A DNA stretch of 64,000 nucleotides, taken from positions 682,001 to 746,000 of the forward strand of contig NZ_FMHU01000001.1 of assembly GCF_900091415.1 (NCBI RefSeq), in the 5' to 3' direction. Below the pieces are notes generated by a model that was given only the letters and a program-made list of their open reading frames with translations, searched no databases and had not been told where the DNA came from. A program made the translations under genes and the position numbers. Positions 55,768-63,904 of the stretch are shown piece by piece; position 1 is the first letter of the stretch; every line of letters starts with the position of its first letter. This stretch comes from Micromonospora inyonensis (GTDB lineage: Bacteria; Actinomycetota; Actinomycetes; Mycobacteriales; Micromonosporaceae).

Positions 55768-56069
55768 CCGAGGTGGGACGACCCGGCCACCGGGTGCGTT
55801 ACGTGCTGCACCGCCTCGACGCGGCGGTACTGAACGACCTCGGCCGACGCCTGACCGCCCCGGGCACCTGGGTCAAGGTCATGGGCAGCCCTGCCGAGCT
55901 GCGCGACGCACTGCCGCCGCACTGGACGATGGCCCCGGTCAACCACCTGATGAGCGCCCCGTTCGGCGAGGGCGTGGTGACCCCGCCCGCACCGTGTGAG
56001 GTGCGGATCGACACGACCGGCGGGACGGTGGTCGCGACGGTGGTGGACTCCGCCAACAGGCGAGGCTGA
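55768..56069 (+). pseudogene. 3' fragment of the split acetyltransferase-like gene
   Basis: The frame continues from VGRPGHRVRYVLHRLD (55772 onward) through TAPGTWVKVMGSPAELRDAL, PPHWTMAPVNHLMSAPF and ends VVATVVDSANRRG at 56067-56069. It lacks a sensible start and the acetyl-CoA motif, so it lost its C-terminal part too, where it meets the DUF5131 gene end. It is the natural continuation of the 53499-53648 fragment. Confidence 0.55.
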
Positions 56070-56797
56070 GGCATCTCGTCCCAGGTGCGTCCGTCCAGCG
56101 ATCGGCCACCCGCCTTCGGGGTGCGCCCACCCCACTGCTTGAAGAAGAAGGCCGTACCCGCACTGACGCACTGGTCCCGCAGGTCCCTGACCCACGCCGG
56201 ATCCATCGGCCGGCACCCCTGGCCGGACTCGCCCCCGGCAATCAACCAGTCGATGCCGACCAAGTCGAGGCCGGGCAGCGAACCGAGCAGCGGTTCGGCC
56301 GAGACGAACCGCACGGCCGCCGGCACCTTACGGAGATGGTCGAGCCGGTCGCGCTGGCTGTCGTCCTCGACGCTGACGCCCATCCAGACGTTCGACGGCC
56401 ACTCGAGTTGGGGTGCGAGCCTCGCCAACCGCGCTGCTCGTTTGGTGAGCACCTGGTAGGTGTGCCGAGGAGTTTCCCGCATCACGTCGAAGACCTGCCG
56501 GACGTACGTAACAGGAATGCGCGCGTGGAAGAGGTCGGACATCGAGTTGACGAAGACCGTGCGGGGCTCACGCCACCGCAGTGGGACAGCCAGGGCGTCC
56601 GGATGAAGAGCAACGCCGAAGCCCGGACCGGAGGTGCGCGGGTCGCCATCGGTTCGGTACTTGGCCGACCCCATCGCCTTGAGCCGCTTGGCCAGCGTCA
56701 ACGCATAGCAGTTGTCGCAACCCGCAGAGATCCTGTCGCAGCCGGTGGTGGGGTTCCAGGTGGCTTCCGTCCACTCGATCGCACTCTTGTCGGCCAT
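55799..56797 (-). CDS. DUF5131 (phage Gp37/Gp68) family protein with a chimeric C-terminus
   Basis: 332 residues from ATG 56797 (GGAGGG upstream). The family core has IEWTEATWNPTTGCDRISAG, then CDNCYALTLAKRL, with the cysteine triplet C-x7-C-x2-C that probably binds an Fe-S cluster. Further on are PRTVFVNSMSDLFH, WMGVSVEDD and AGGESGQGCRPMDPAWVRDL. The natural end KQWGGRTPKAGGRSLDGRTW-DEMP falls at about 56071. The remaining 90 residues are antisense reading of the acetyltransferase-like fragment, so the original stop was lost. Known: these radical-SAM-like genes travel on phages and mobile DNA. Confidence 0.8.
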   Translation of the reverse strand: MADKSAIEWTEATWNPTTGCDRISAGCDNCYALTLAKRLKAMGSAKYRTDGDPRTSGPGFGVALHPDALAVPLRWREPRTVFVNSMSDLFHARIPVTYVRQVFDVMRETPRHTYQVLTKRAARLARLAPQLEWPSNVWMGVSVEDDSQRDRLDHLRKVPAAVRFVSAEPLLGSLPGLDLVGIDWLIAGGESGQGCRPMDPAWVRDLRDQCVSAGTAFFFKQWGGRTPKAGGRSLDGRTWDEMPQPRLLAESTTVATTVPPVVSIRTSHGAGGVTTPSPNGALIRWLTGAIVQCGGSASRSSAGLPMTLTQVPGAVRRRPRSFSTAASRRCST

Positions 56798-57113
56798 ACA
56801 CCCTCCTCTTGCCTCGAAGCACATCGTGTCGAACATCAGTACGCATGGGAAGCGTGACGTGGCGTGTTCGGACGATTTTCCCGTGAGGCATCGGCCCGGC
56901 GACCTGGTCGCACAGACGGGGCAGCTCCACAGCGTTCAACCCGCATACCCACCCTGGCGGCCGGCGGAGACCATCACCGAGGCGAACCGCAGCGACGGGG
57001 CACAGAGCTGCGGGCGACGGCCAGGACGAAACGTCGGAGGTGAAGACGGGGGCTGGGCCGCCACCCGGGCGGTCGGGTGGCGGGCCAGCAGGAGGAAAGC
57101 CGGGTCGGGCGGG
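56798..57113. other. 316 bp without a supportable gene
   Basis: Between the DUF5131 gene and the phosphodiesterase. A short plus-strand reading VRHRPGDLVAQTGQLHSV near 56885 is slightly like a small beta domain but has no start or continuation. I see no hairpin or repeat. Confidence 0.5.
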
Positions 57114-58235
57114 TCAGGACAGGCCGGCGCGGGCGGCGACGGCGGTGTCCGGGTGGTCGGCGAAGACGCCGTCCAGGCCCAGCCGGAAGAACAGCTCGTA
57201 CTCGGCGGTGATGTCGCCCCGGGCGTTCGGGTCGGTGCCGATGCGGTGGTCGACGGCGAGGAACTGGTTCTCCGCGCGGAACGTCCAGGCGTGCACGTCC
57301 AGCTTCTCCCGGTGCGCGTCCCGGACGATGGTGGTCGGCGCGAGCAGCCGGCCGGCCGCGTCCCGGGGCACGATCAGGTTCTTCTGCGCGCCGACGATGT
57401 CGGCGTACCCGGCGATCCAGCGCAGGCCCGCCGGCGTGACCAGGTCGGCGTAGGTGCGCGGGTCCCCGGCGACGGTGAAGTCGTACGGGCGGCCGGACGC
57501 GTCGAGGAGCTGGGCCAGCTTGACGTCGACCATCTTGTCCAGCTTGCGCAGGTTGGCCGTCTCGAAGGACTGGATGACCACCGGCGAATTGGGCCTGGTC
57601 AGCTTGTTGGCCCGGAGCACCTCGACCAGCGGCTCCTCCAGGGGCAGCCCGATCGAGGCGAAGTAGGTGGGGTGCTTGGTCTCCGGGGCGACGCCGATCA
57701 CCCGTCCCCGCTTCCGCCCCTCCTCGCGGGCCACGTCGACGACCTCCTGGAGGGTAGGCACCTCGAACCGGCCGTCGTACGCGGTGTTGGTCATCCGGAC
57801 CTGCGGCAACCGCTCCTTGGCGCGCAGCGTCTTCAGCTCGGCGAGGGTGAAGTCCTCGGTGAACCAGCCGGTCACCGCGACGCCGTCGATGGTCTTGGTG
57901 GTCTTCCGGGCGGCGAACTCGGGGCGGGCGGACACGTCGGTCGTCCCGGAGATCTCGTTCTCGTGCCGGGCGACCAGCACGCCGTCCCGGGTCGGGACGA
58001 GGTCCGGTTCGATGTAGTCCGCGCCCATCCGGATCGCCAGCCGGTACGCCTCCAGGGTGTGCTCGGGCCGGTAGCCGCTCGCCCCACGGTGGGCGATCAC
58101 GACCGGCCGGTCGGTGGCCCGCGACCGGTCCGGGCGGGCCTGCGGTTCGGCCCCGACGGCCGTGGCGGTGGGCACGGCCACCGCGACCGTGAGCAGCGCG
58201 CCGGCCACACCGAGGGCGGAAAGGGTACGTCGCAA
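57114..58235 (-). CDS. glpQ: Secreted glycerophosphodiester phosphodiesterase
   Basis: 373 residues. Signal peptide RRTLSALGVAGALLTVAVAV with cleavage near AVGA (about residue 28). The GDPD barrel starts VVIAHRGASGYRPEHTLEAY (His-Arg and the first acidic ligand), MGADYIEPDLVPTRDGVLVA (the E-x-D metal ligands), HENEISGTTD, and later the conserved W-T-F-R-x-E in VHAWTFRAENQFL. It cleaves glycerophosphodiesters to glycerol 3-phosphate and alcohols outside the cell, for phosphate or carbon supply. Divergent from trkH. Confidence 0.92.
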   Translation of the reverse strand: MRRTLSALGVAGALLTVAVAVPTATAVGAEPQARPDRSRATDRPVVIAHRGASGYRPEHTLEAYRLAIRMGADYIEPDLVPTRDGVLVARHENEISGTTDVSARPEFAARKTTKTIDGVAVTGWFTEDFTLAELKTLRAKERLPQVRMTNTAYDGRFEVPTLQEVVDVAREEGRKRGRVIGVAPETKHPTYFASIGLPLEEPLVEVLRANKLTRPNSPVVIQSFETANLRKLDKMVDVKLAQLLDASGRPYDFTVAGDPRTYADLVTPAGLRWIAGYADIVGAQKNLIVPRDAAGRLLAPTTIVRDAHREKLDVHAWTFRAENQFLAVDHRIGTDPNARGDITAEYELFFRLGLDGVFADHPDTAVAARAGLS

Positions 58236-58321
58236 CGCCGTCTCCTGTCATCGAGGGGGATCGCGACCAGCCAAGCGGCGACGGACGACCGGGAGTTGGT
58301 CTCCGCCTGACCGGCAGGTGA

Positions 58322-59713
58322 ATGTCAGGGATGGCCGTTTCCGCACCCGGGAGCGGGGTGGGCCACGAAGATTGGCTGGTGCGCCGGCTTCTCCGTCACC
58401 CCGTGCGGATCGTGCCCCTGGGTTTCCTGGTCGCGATCCTGCTCGGCACCGGCGTGCTGATGCTGCCTCCGGCGACCGAGGAGCACCGGTACACCCCGTT
58501 CGTCACCGCCCTGTTCACCGCCACCTCGGCGGTGTCGGTCACCGGGCTGGTCGTGGTGGACACCCCGACCTACTGGACCCCGGTCGGGCTGGTGATGATC
58601 ACAGTGCTGACCCAGCTCGGCGGCCTGGGCATCCTCACCGGCGGGACGCTGGTCGTCCTGGTGGTGGCTCGGCAACTGGGGCTGCGCACCCGGCTGCTGG
58701 TACAGGCGGAGACTGCCGAGTTCGGCATCGGTGACGTACGGCGGGTGCTGCTCAGGATCGGTCTCACCATGCTGGTCTGCGAGGCCGTGATGACCGCGGT
58801 CCTGGCCCTGCGCTTCGCCGTCGGCTACGACTACCCGGCGGGCCGGGCCATCTGGTACGGCTTCTTCCACGCCGTCCAGGCGTTCAACAACGGCGGCTTC
58901 TCCCTCTACTCCGACAATCTGGTCGGGTTCGCGCACGACGGGTGGGTCACGCTGCCGTTGGCCTTCGGCACGATCATCGGAGGGCTCGGCTTCCCCGCGC
59001 TGTTCGAGGCCACCCGGGGCTGGCGACGGCCGGGCCGCTGGACGGTCAGCACCAAGCTGACCGTCTGGGGCAGCCTGGTGCTGCTGCTTGTCGGCTTCGC
59101 CGTCCTGCTGGCCGCCGAGTGGGCCAACCCGCGCACGCTCGGCCCGTTCGGCTGGGAGGGCAAGGCGCTGGCCGCCTTCACCCAGGACGCGTACATCCGC
59201 ACCGGCGGGTTCAACACGGTCGACGTCAACGGGCTGGACGAGGCGAGCTTCCCCCTGCTGATCGCCCTGATGTTCGTCGGGGGCGGCAGCGCCAGCACCG
59301 CCGGAGGTATCAAGGTCGCCACCTTCTTCCTGCTGGCCTTCTGCATCTGGGCCGAACTGCGGGGCGAGCCGGACGTCACCGTCGGACGACGCCGGCTGGC
59401 CTCGGCGAGCCAACGCCAGGCACTCACCGTGGCCCTGCTCAGCGTCGCGCTGGTGGTGGCCGGCACGGTGACGTTGATCCTGCTGACCGAGGGGGTGAGC
59501 TACGACCGGGCGCTGTTCGAGGTGACCTCGGCGTTCAGCACCACCGGGCTCTCCACCGGCGTCGCGCAGACACTCCCGTCCGCCGGTCAGCTCACCCTGA
59601 TCGTGCTCATGTACATCGGCCGCGTCGGCACGCTCACCCTCGGCTCGGCGATCGCGTTGAACACCCGCAGACGGCTGTACCGGTACCCGGAGGAGCAACC
59701 CATTGTCGGCTAG
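58322..59713 (+). CDS. trkH: Potassium uptake protein TrkH/KtrB
   Basis: 463 residues from ATG 58322 (ATG 58331 also possible). Four pore repeats: TATSAVSVTGLV, FNNGGFSLYS, IRTGGFNTVDV and FSTTGLSTGV, each with the filter glycine. GGSASTAGGIKVATFF lies between. The subgroup is KtrB-like (short, ten spans). The TAG stop overlaps the trkA start by 11 bp, so the two are translated together. Ends RRRLYRYPEEQPIVG. Confidence 0.92.
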   Translation: MSGMAVSAPGSGVGHEDWLVRRLLRHPVRIVPLGFLVAILLGTGVLMLPPATEEHRYTPFVTALFTATSAVSVTGLVVVDTPTYWTPVGLVMITVLTQLGGLGILTGGTLVVLVVARQLGLRTRLLVQAETAEFGIGDVRRVLLRIGLTMLVCEAVMTAVLALRFAVGYDYPAGRAIWYGFFHAVQAFNNGGFSLYSDNLVGFAHDGWVTLPLAFGTIIGGLGFPALFEATRGWRRPGRWTVSTKLTVWGSLVLLLVGFAVLLAAEWANPRTLGPFGWEGKALAAFTQDAYIRTGGFNTVDVNGLDEASFPLLIALMFVGGGSASTAGGIKVATFFLLAFCIWAELRGEPDVTVGRRRLASASQRQALTVALLSVALVVAGTVTLILLTEGVSYDRALFEVTSAFSTTGLSTGVAQTLPSAGQLTLIVLMYIGRVGTLTLGSAIALNTRRRLYRYPEEQPIVG

Positions 59714-60377
59714 AGGCAACGGCGGAAAGAGCCACGGCGTCGTGGTGGTCGGGCTGGGCCGGTTCGGCACCTACCTGGCCGCCTCCCTGACCCAACTCGG
59801 TCACGAGGTGCTCGCCATCGACCGCGACCCGCAGACCGTGCAGCGGTGGTCGTCCCAGCTGGACCAGGTGGTGCAGGCCGACTCGACCGACGAGACCGCG
59901 CTGCGCCAGCTCGGCATCGCCGACTACGAGCGGGTCGTGGTGTGCATCGGGGCGGCGGTGGAGGCGAGCGTCCTCACCGTGCTCGCGGTCACCGAGGTCG
60001 GCGGGTCGACGATCTGGGCCCGTGCCACCTCCCGTAAACACGCCCGGATCCTCTCCGCGGTCGGCGCGCAGCACGTGGTCTTCCCCGAGGCGGAGACCGG
60101 GGAGCGGGTGGCCCACCTGATCGTCAGCAAGATGCTCGACTTCATCGAGTTCGGCGACGACTTCGCCATCGCCAAGGTTCGGGTGCCGCAGCCGCTGATC
60201 GGCCGTGCCCTGGCCGAGGTCGCGCCGGACGACCGCTTCGGCGTCATGGTGGTCGGGGCCAAGCTGCCCGGAGAGCGGTTCGAGTACGCCACGCCGGCGA
60301 CGGTGCTCACCGAGGGTTCTCTGCTCATCGTCGAGGGCAGCATCGAGCAGGTCGGACGCTTCGCCGGGATGACCTGA
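59703..60377 (+). CDS. trkA: Potassium channel gating subunit TrkA/KtrA (RCK domain)
   Basis: 224 residues from TTG 59703 (GGAG seven bases upstream, overlapping trkH). RCK_N domain: VVVVGLGRFGTYLAASL (G-x-G-x-x-G), AIDRDPQTVQRWS, DSTDETALRQLG, VVCIGAAVEASVLTVL. RCK_C domain (about 145-220) with PQPLIGRALAEVAPDDRFG. It binds ADP/ATP or NAD and c-di-AMP in relatives to gate TrkH. A terminator separates it from the convergent kinase. Confidence 0.93.
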   Translation: MSARGNGGKSHGVVVVGLGRFGTYLAASLTQLGHEVLAIDRDPQTVQRWSSQLDQVVQADSTDETALRQLGIADYERVVVCIGAAVEASVLTVLAVTEVGGSTIWARATSRKHARILSAVGAQHVVFPEAETGERVAHLIVSKMLDFIEFGDDFAIAKVRVPQPLIGRALAEVAPDDRFGVMVVGAKLPGERFEYATPATVLTEGSLLIVEGSIEQVGRFAGMT

Positions 60378-60402
60378 GGCCGACCGGGAAGCTCCCGGGG
60401 CC
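60377..60402. terminator. Bidirectional terminator between trkA and the kinase
   Basis: GGCC-GA-CCGGGA-AGC-TCCCGG-GGCC forms a hairpin with a 6-bp core and a 4-bp outer pairing across the gap between the two convergent stop codons. Confidence 0.6.
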
Positions 60403-62211
60403 TCACCCCCCGGCCGGGTCGCCGCTCTCGTCGCCGCCGCCGTCGCCACTCTGGTCGCCGTCGCCAGCGCCGTCGTCTCCTCCGTCACCGCCGGTGTCGT
60501 CAGGACTTGGCGTTGCGCTTGGTTCCGGTTCCGGCTCCGTCACGGACGGCTCCGGTTCCGGGCTCTGCTCTTTTTTTCCCCCACCGCTCTTTCCGCTGTC
60601 GCCGCCGGTCTCTCCACCCTTGTTGCTCTTGTCGCTCTTCTCCCGCTTCTCGGTGCCGGTGCCGGTGCCGGTGCCGGTCGTGGTGGAACCGCCGGACCGG
60701 GTCGTGCCACCGCCGGCCGGGGTGACCGCCGGGGGCGGGGTGGGCGTGGGCGAGGTGCCGGCCACCCCGGCGACCTGCACCTCGCAGGTGTCCTCGCCGA
60801 GCTGGAACCGCACCGGCAGCGGGTTCGCCCCGGCGTACCGGCCGGTCAGGGTGACCTTCTCGGCGGCACCGGGGGCCAGCGTGGCCCCTGCGGCGGCGGG
60901 CCGGACCTCGACGATCCGGTCCTGCTGACGCACCACTGTCGGGTTCGGGCCGGCGACCGTCTGGTCGCCCGGCAGGGTGAAGCGCATCGTCCAGTCCCGC
61001 AGCTCGGCCGAACCGGTGTTGGTCAGGGTCACGTCGGCGGCGAAGGTCCGGCCGTCGTCGCGCCGCAACGCGTAGCTGACCGTGCAGGGGGCCGGGCGGT
61101 CGAGCCCCAGCCGGGCCTCGTCCGGGGTGACCTGGTCGCCGTTGGCCGCCTGCTGGCCACTCATCCCCCACACCACGCCGGTCACCGCGAGCAGTCCGGC
61201 CGCCACCGCGCCCGCCTGCGCCTGCCGCCGTCGCCGACCCGCGACGCGTCGCGACCGGCTCACCGACAGCGGCAGCGCGTCGGTCGCCGCCGACCAGGGC
61301 AGGATCGTGGTGTTGGCGGCCGCCAGCAGCCCCGGGTCGGACGGCCCGGCCGGCGACACCGGTACGACGGCAGCCACCCCGGCCGCCTCCGCGAGGGTAC
61401 GGGCCAGTTCCACGCTGGACGGCCGGTCCTCGGGACGCTTCGCCAGGCAGCGGCGCACCAGCTCGACCACGTCGTCGGGGAGCCCGGGCACCGGCGGCAT
61501 CGGCTCCGGGTCGGTGTGCATGTGGGCACGCAGCATCTGCGTGGTGGTGTTCGCCTCCCAGGGAAGCCGACCGGTCAGCATCCGGTACAGCAGCAGCCCC
61601 ACCGCGTACACGTCGGTGGCCGGGGAGACCTGACCGTTCTCCAGCCGTTCCGGGGCGAGGTACGCCGGGGTGCCGAGCAGCGTGCCGTCCGGTCCCTTCT
61701 CGCTCTCGCCGACCAGGGCGGAGATGCCGAAGTCGACGACCTTCACCCCGGTCGCGGTGAGCATCACGTTGCCCGGGGTGACGTCCCGGTGCACCACGCC
61801 CCGGGCGTGCGCGGTGGCGAGCGCGGCGGCCGTCTCGGCGGCGATGGCCAGTGCCTCCCGCCAGGGCAGGCTCCGGTCCCGGCCCAGCCGGGCGGTCAGC
61901 GGCGGACCGTCGACCAGCTCCATGACCACGTACGGGACGGTCAGCCCGACCTGCTCGGACTCGCCGTAGTCGTAGACGTTGGTGATGTGCGGGTGGACGA
62001 GCCGGGCGGCGGACTGCGCCTCGGTGCGGATCCGGTGGCGGAACGACCGGTCGCTGGCCAGCCGGGAGGCGAGCACCTTCACCGCCACCTGGCGACCGAG
62101 CACCTCGTCGTAGCCGCGCCAGACCACCGACATGCCACCCGCGCCGATCTGTTCGATCAGCCGGTACCGGTCTCCCAGCAGTTGCGCGCCTTTCCTGACC
62201 CCTCCGCCCAT
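60403..62211 (-). CDS. Receptor Ser/Thr protein kinase with CBM2-like extracellular domain
   Basis: 602 residues. Kinase domain (about 16-280): IGAGGMSVVWRGYD, VAVKVL with Lys45, the catalytic loop HRDVTPGNVM (D143, N148; the usual Lys is Thr145) and DFGISAL (160-162). A juxtamembrane stretch leads to one span (AGAVAAGLLAVTGVVWGM, about 333-350). Outside: a beta domain (370-480) with CTVSYALRRDDGRTFAAD, LTNTGSAELRDWTMRFTLPG and Cys376/Cys476, shaped like a CBM2 cellulose-binding module. Then a low-complexity tail: TGTGTGTGT, Lys/Ser-rich, and finally Asp/Gly-rich. Probably senses or holds a cell-wall sugar. Confidence 0.88.
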   Translation of the reverse strand: MGGGVRKGAQLLGDRYRLIEQIGAGGMSVVWRGYDEVLGRQVAVKVLASRLASDRSFRHRIRTEAQSAARLVHPHITNVYDYGESEQVGLTVPYVVMELVDGPPLTARLGRDRSLPWREALAIAAETAAALATAHARGVVHRDVTPGNVMLTATGVKVVDFGISALVGESEKGPDGTLLGTPAYLAPERLENGQVSPATDVYAVGLLLYRMLTGRLPWEANTTTQMLRAHMHTDPEPMPPVPGLPDDVVELVRRCLAKRPEDRPSSVELARTLAEAAGVAAVVPVSPAGPSDPGLLAAANTTILPWSAATDALPLSVSRSRRVAGRRRRQAQAGAVAAGLLAVTGVVWGMSGQQAANGDQVTPDEARLGLDRPAPCTVSYALRRDDGRTFAADVTLTNTGSAELRDWTMRFTLPGDQTVAGPNPTVVRQQDRIVEVRPAAAGATLAPGAAEKVTLTGRYAGANPLPVRFQLGEDTCEVQVAGVAGTSPTPTPPPAVTPAGGGTTRSGGSTTTGTGTGTGTEKREKSDKSNKGGETGGDSGKSGGGKKEQSPEPEPSVTEPEPEPSATPSPDDTGGDGGDDGAGDGDQSGDGGGDESGDPAGG

Positions 62212-62314
62212 GGCAACACCTGTTGCCCGCCGGGGCGGAAAGTTACACCGAGCCCGGCAAAATCGGTCAGGATCGTCACCAACCGGAGACGCTCCGGGCG
62301 GCGGGCGGCTGCGC

Positions 62315-63868
62315 TCAGGCGGTGGCGAGAAGCTGGTCGACCGGCGCGTAGTCGTCGGTCAGCACCAGTGCGTCACCGACGAACGCGGTCAGGTCGGCCC
62401 CGGACAGCAGCCGGGTCGGCTGGTCGAGGGGGGCGAGCCGCTCCTCGACCGTGGTCAGCGGCAGCGGCTCGTCCGAGGCGACGATGAGGAAGTTGGCCCC
62501 GTACTCGCCCCGCAGCGCGGCCGGCGGGGCGATCAGCGCCACGTGCCGGAACTCGGCGGCCACGGTGGCGACCTCGGCACGGATGAAGCGCAGCGGCGGG
62601 TAGTCGATGACGTTCTGCACGTAGATCCCGCCGGGCCGGAGCACCCGGTGGATCTCGGCGGCCATCTCCCGGGTCGCCAGGTGCCACGGCACCACCAGGT
62701 GGCCGAAGGCGTCCCCCACCACGAGGTCCCGACTGGCGGCGGGCTCCCCGGCGACCAGCATCCGGGCGTCGCCCACCTCGGCACGCAGCTCCGGGCCGGT
62801 CCGCAGCCCCAGCTCCGCCCGACCCAGGTCGACCAGTCCCCCGTCGATCTCGAAGACCAGGTTGTCCGTGCCGGGCCGGGTGGCGGCCAGGTACCGGGGC
62901 ATGGTGAAGCCACCCCCGCCGACGTGCAACACGTCCAACCGCTGCCCGGCCGGGGCCGCCACGTCGGCGACCGCCCCGATCCACTGGGTGTACTCGAACT
63001 CCAGGTGCGTCGGGTCGGCCAGGTCGACGTACGAGTGCTGGGCGGAGTTGAGCAGCAGCGTCCGGCCGCTCGGCCGGCTGTCGTCCACCTCGACCGACGC
63101 GCAGTGGTACGCGGTCTCGACGTCGCACGGGTCCGGCGCGACGGCGGCCAGGCCCGCCCCGGCCAGCCCGAGCACCGCCACCGCGGCCCGGACGCGGGCC
63201 GGACCGGGCAGCCCGGTGCGGTCCTGTCGGCGCAGGTAGACACCGAGGGCGACCCCGGTCAGGCCGAGCGCCACCGCCAGGCCGACCATGATGACCGAGC
63301 TGGGCAGGGCCGCCACCAGGACGAACCCGGTGGCGAGGGTGGCGGTGATCCCGCCGAGGGTGCCGATCCCGGAGAGCCGTCCGACCACCTGCCCGGTCCG
63401 ACGCAGGTCGGCGAGCTGGAGCTTCACCACCAGCGGGCTGACCGCCGACAGCAGCGCCGCCGGCACGAACACGGCCGCCGCGACGAGCAGCAGGATCGCG
63501 CTCGCCGCGCCGCCGCGCAGCACCTCACCGGCGTACCGGACCACCGGCAGGGTGACCGCGGTGGCGATGCCGGCCAGCACCAGCGCCGGGGCGAGCAGGG
63601 GACGCGGGTCCCGACGGTCGGCGAGCCAACCGCCGGTCCACGCGCCGTACGCGATGGCGGCCAGCGCGATCCCGATCACCGAGCTGGTGACCTGGAGCGT
63701 GACCCCCACGTACGGGCCGACCAGGCGCAGGGCCACGGTCTCCAGCACCAGGACCGCCCCGCTGGCGAAGAAGACCAGGAACGCGGCGAGGCCGTTGGGC
63801 AGCGCGCGACCGGTGACCGGCGCGGGCGGCGCGACGTCGACGTGGACGTGGGACTTCGGGGAACTCAC
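62315..63868 (-). CDS. Fused MFS-like membrane/spermidine synthase-like protein
   Basis: 517 residues from GTG 63868. N-terminal half (about 22-235) has seven or eight spans with VLVLETVALRLVGPYVGVTL, the start motif of spermidine synthase-like membrane proteins. The C-terminal half is a Rossmann methyltransferase/aminopropyltransferase fold: LDVLHVGGGGFTMPRYLA, VFEIDGGLVDLGR, RDLVVGDAFGHLVVPWHL and GIYVQNVIDYPPL. The catalytic Asp of spermidine synthase maps to VVGDAF, but substrate residues cannot be judged. Role of the fusion unknown, possibly an exporter-linked synthase. Confidence 0.87.
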   Translation of the reverse strand: MSSPKSHVHVDVAPPAPVTGRALPNGLAAFLVFFASGAVLVLETVALRLVGPYVGVTLQVTSSVIGIALAAIAYGAWTGGWLADRRDPRPLLAPALVLAGIATAVTLPVVRYAGEVLRGGAASAILLLVAAAVFVPAALLSAVSPLVVKLQLADLRRTGQVVGRLSGIGTLGGITATLATGFVLVAALPSSVIMVGLAVALGLTGVALGVYLRRQDRTGLPGPARVRAAVAVLGLAGAGLAAVAPDPCDVETAYHCASVEVDDSRPSGRTLLLNSAQHSYVDLADPTHLEFEYTQWIGAVADVAAPAGQRLDVLHVGGGGFTMPRYLAATRPGTDNLVFEIDGGLVDLGRAELGLRTGPELRAEVGDARMLVAGEPAASRDLVVGDAFGHLVVPWHLATREMAAEIHRVLRPGGIYVQNVIDYPPLRFIRAEVATVAAEFRHVALIAPPAALRGEYGANFLIVASDEPLPLTTVEERLAPLDQPTRLLSGADLTAFVGDALVLTDDYAPVDQLLATA

Positions 63869-63904
63869 CGCTGCGATGGTACGCAGCGTTCCTGGTGAAA
63901 ACGG

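Noticed and set aside
56712..58310. 532-codon plus-strand frame
   Set aside because: Antisense of the glycerophosphodiester phosphodiesterase, which has a signal peptide and full catalytic motifs.
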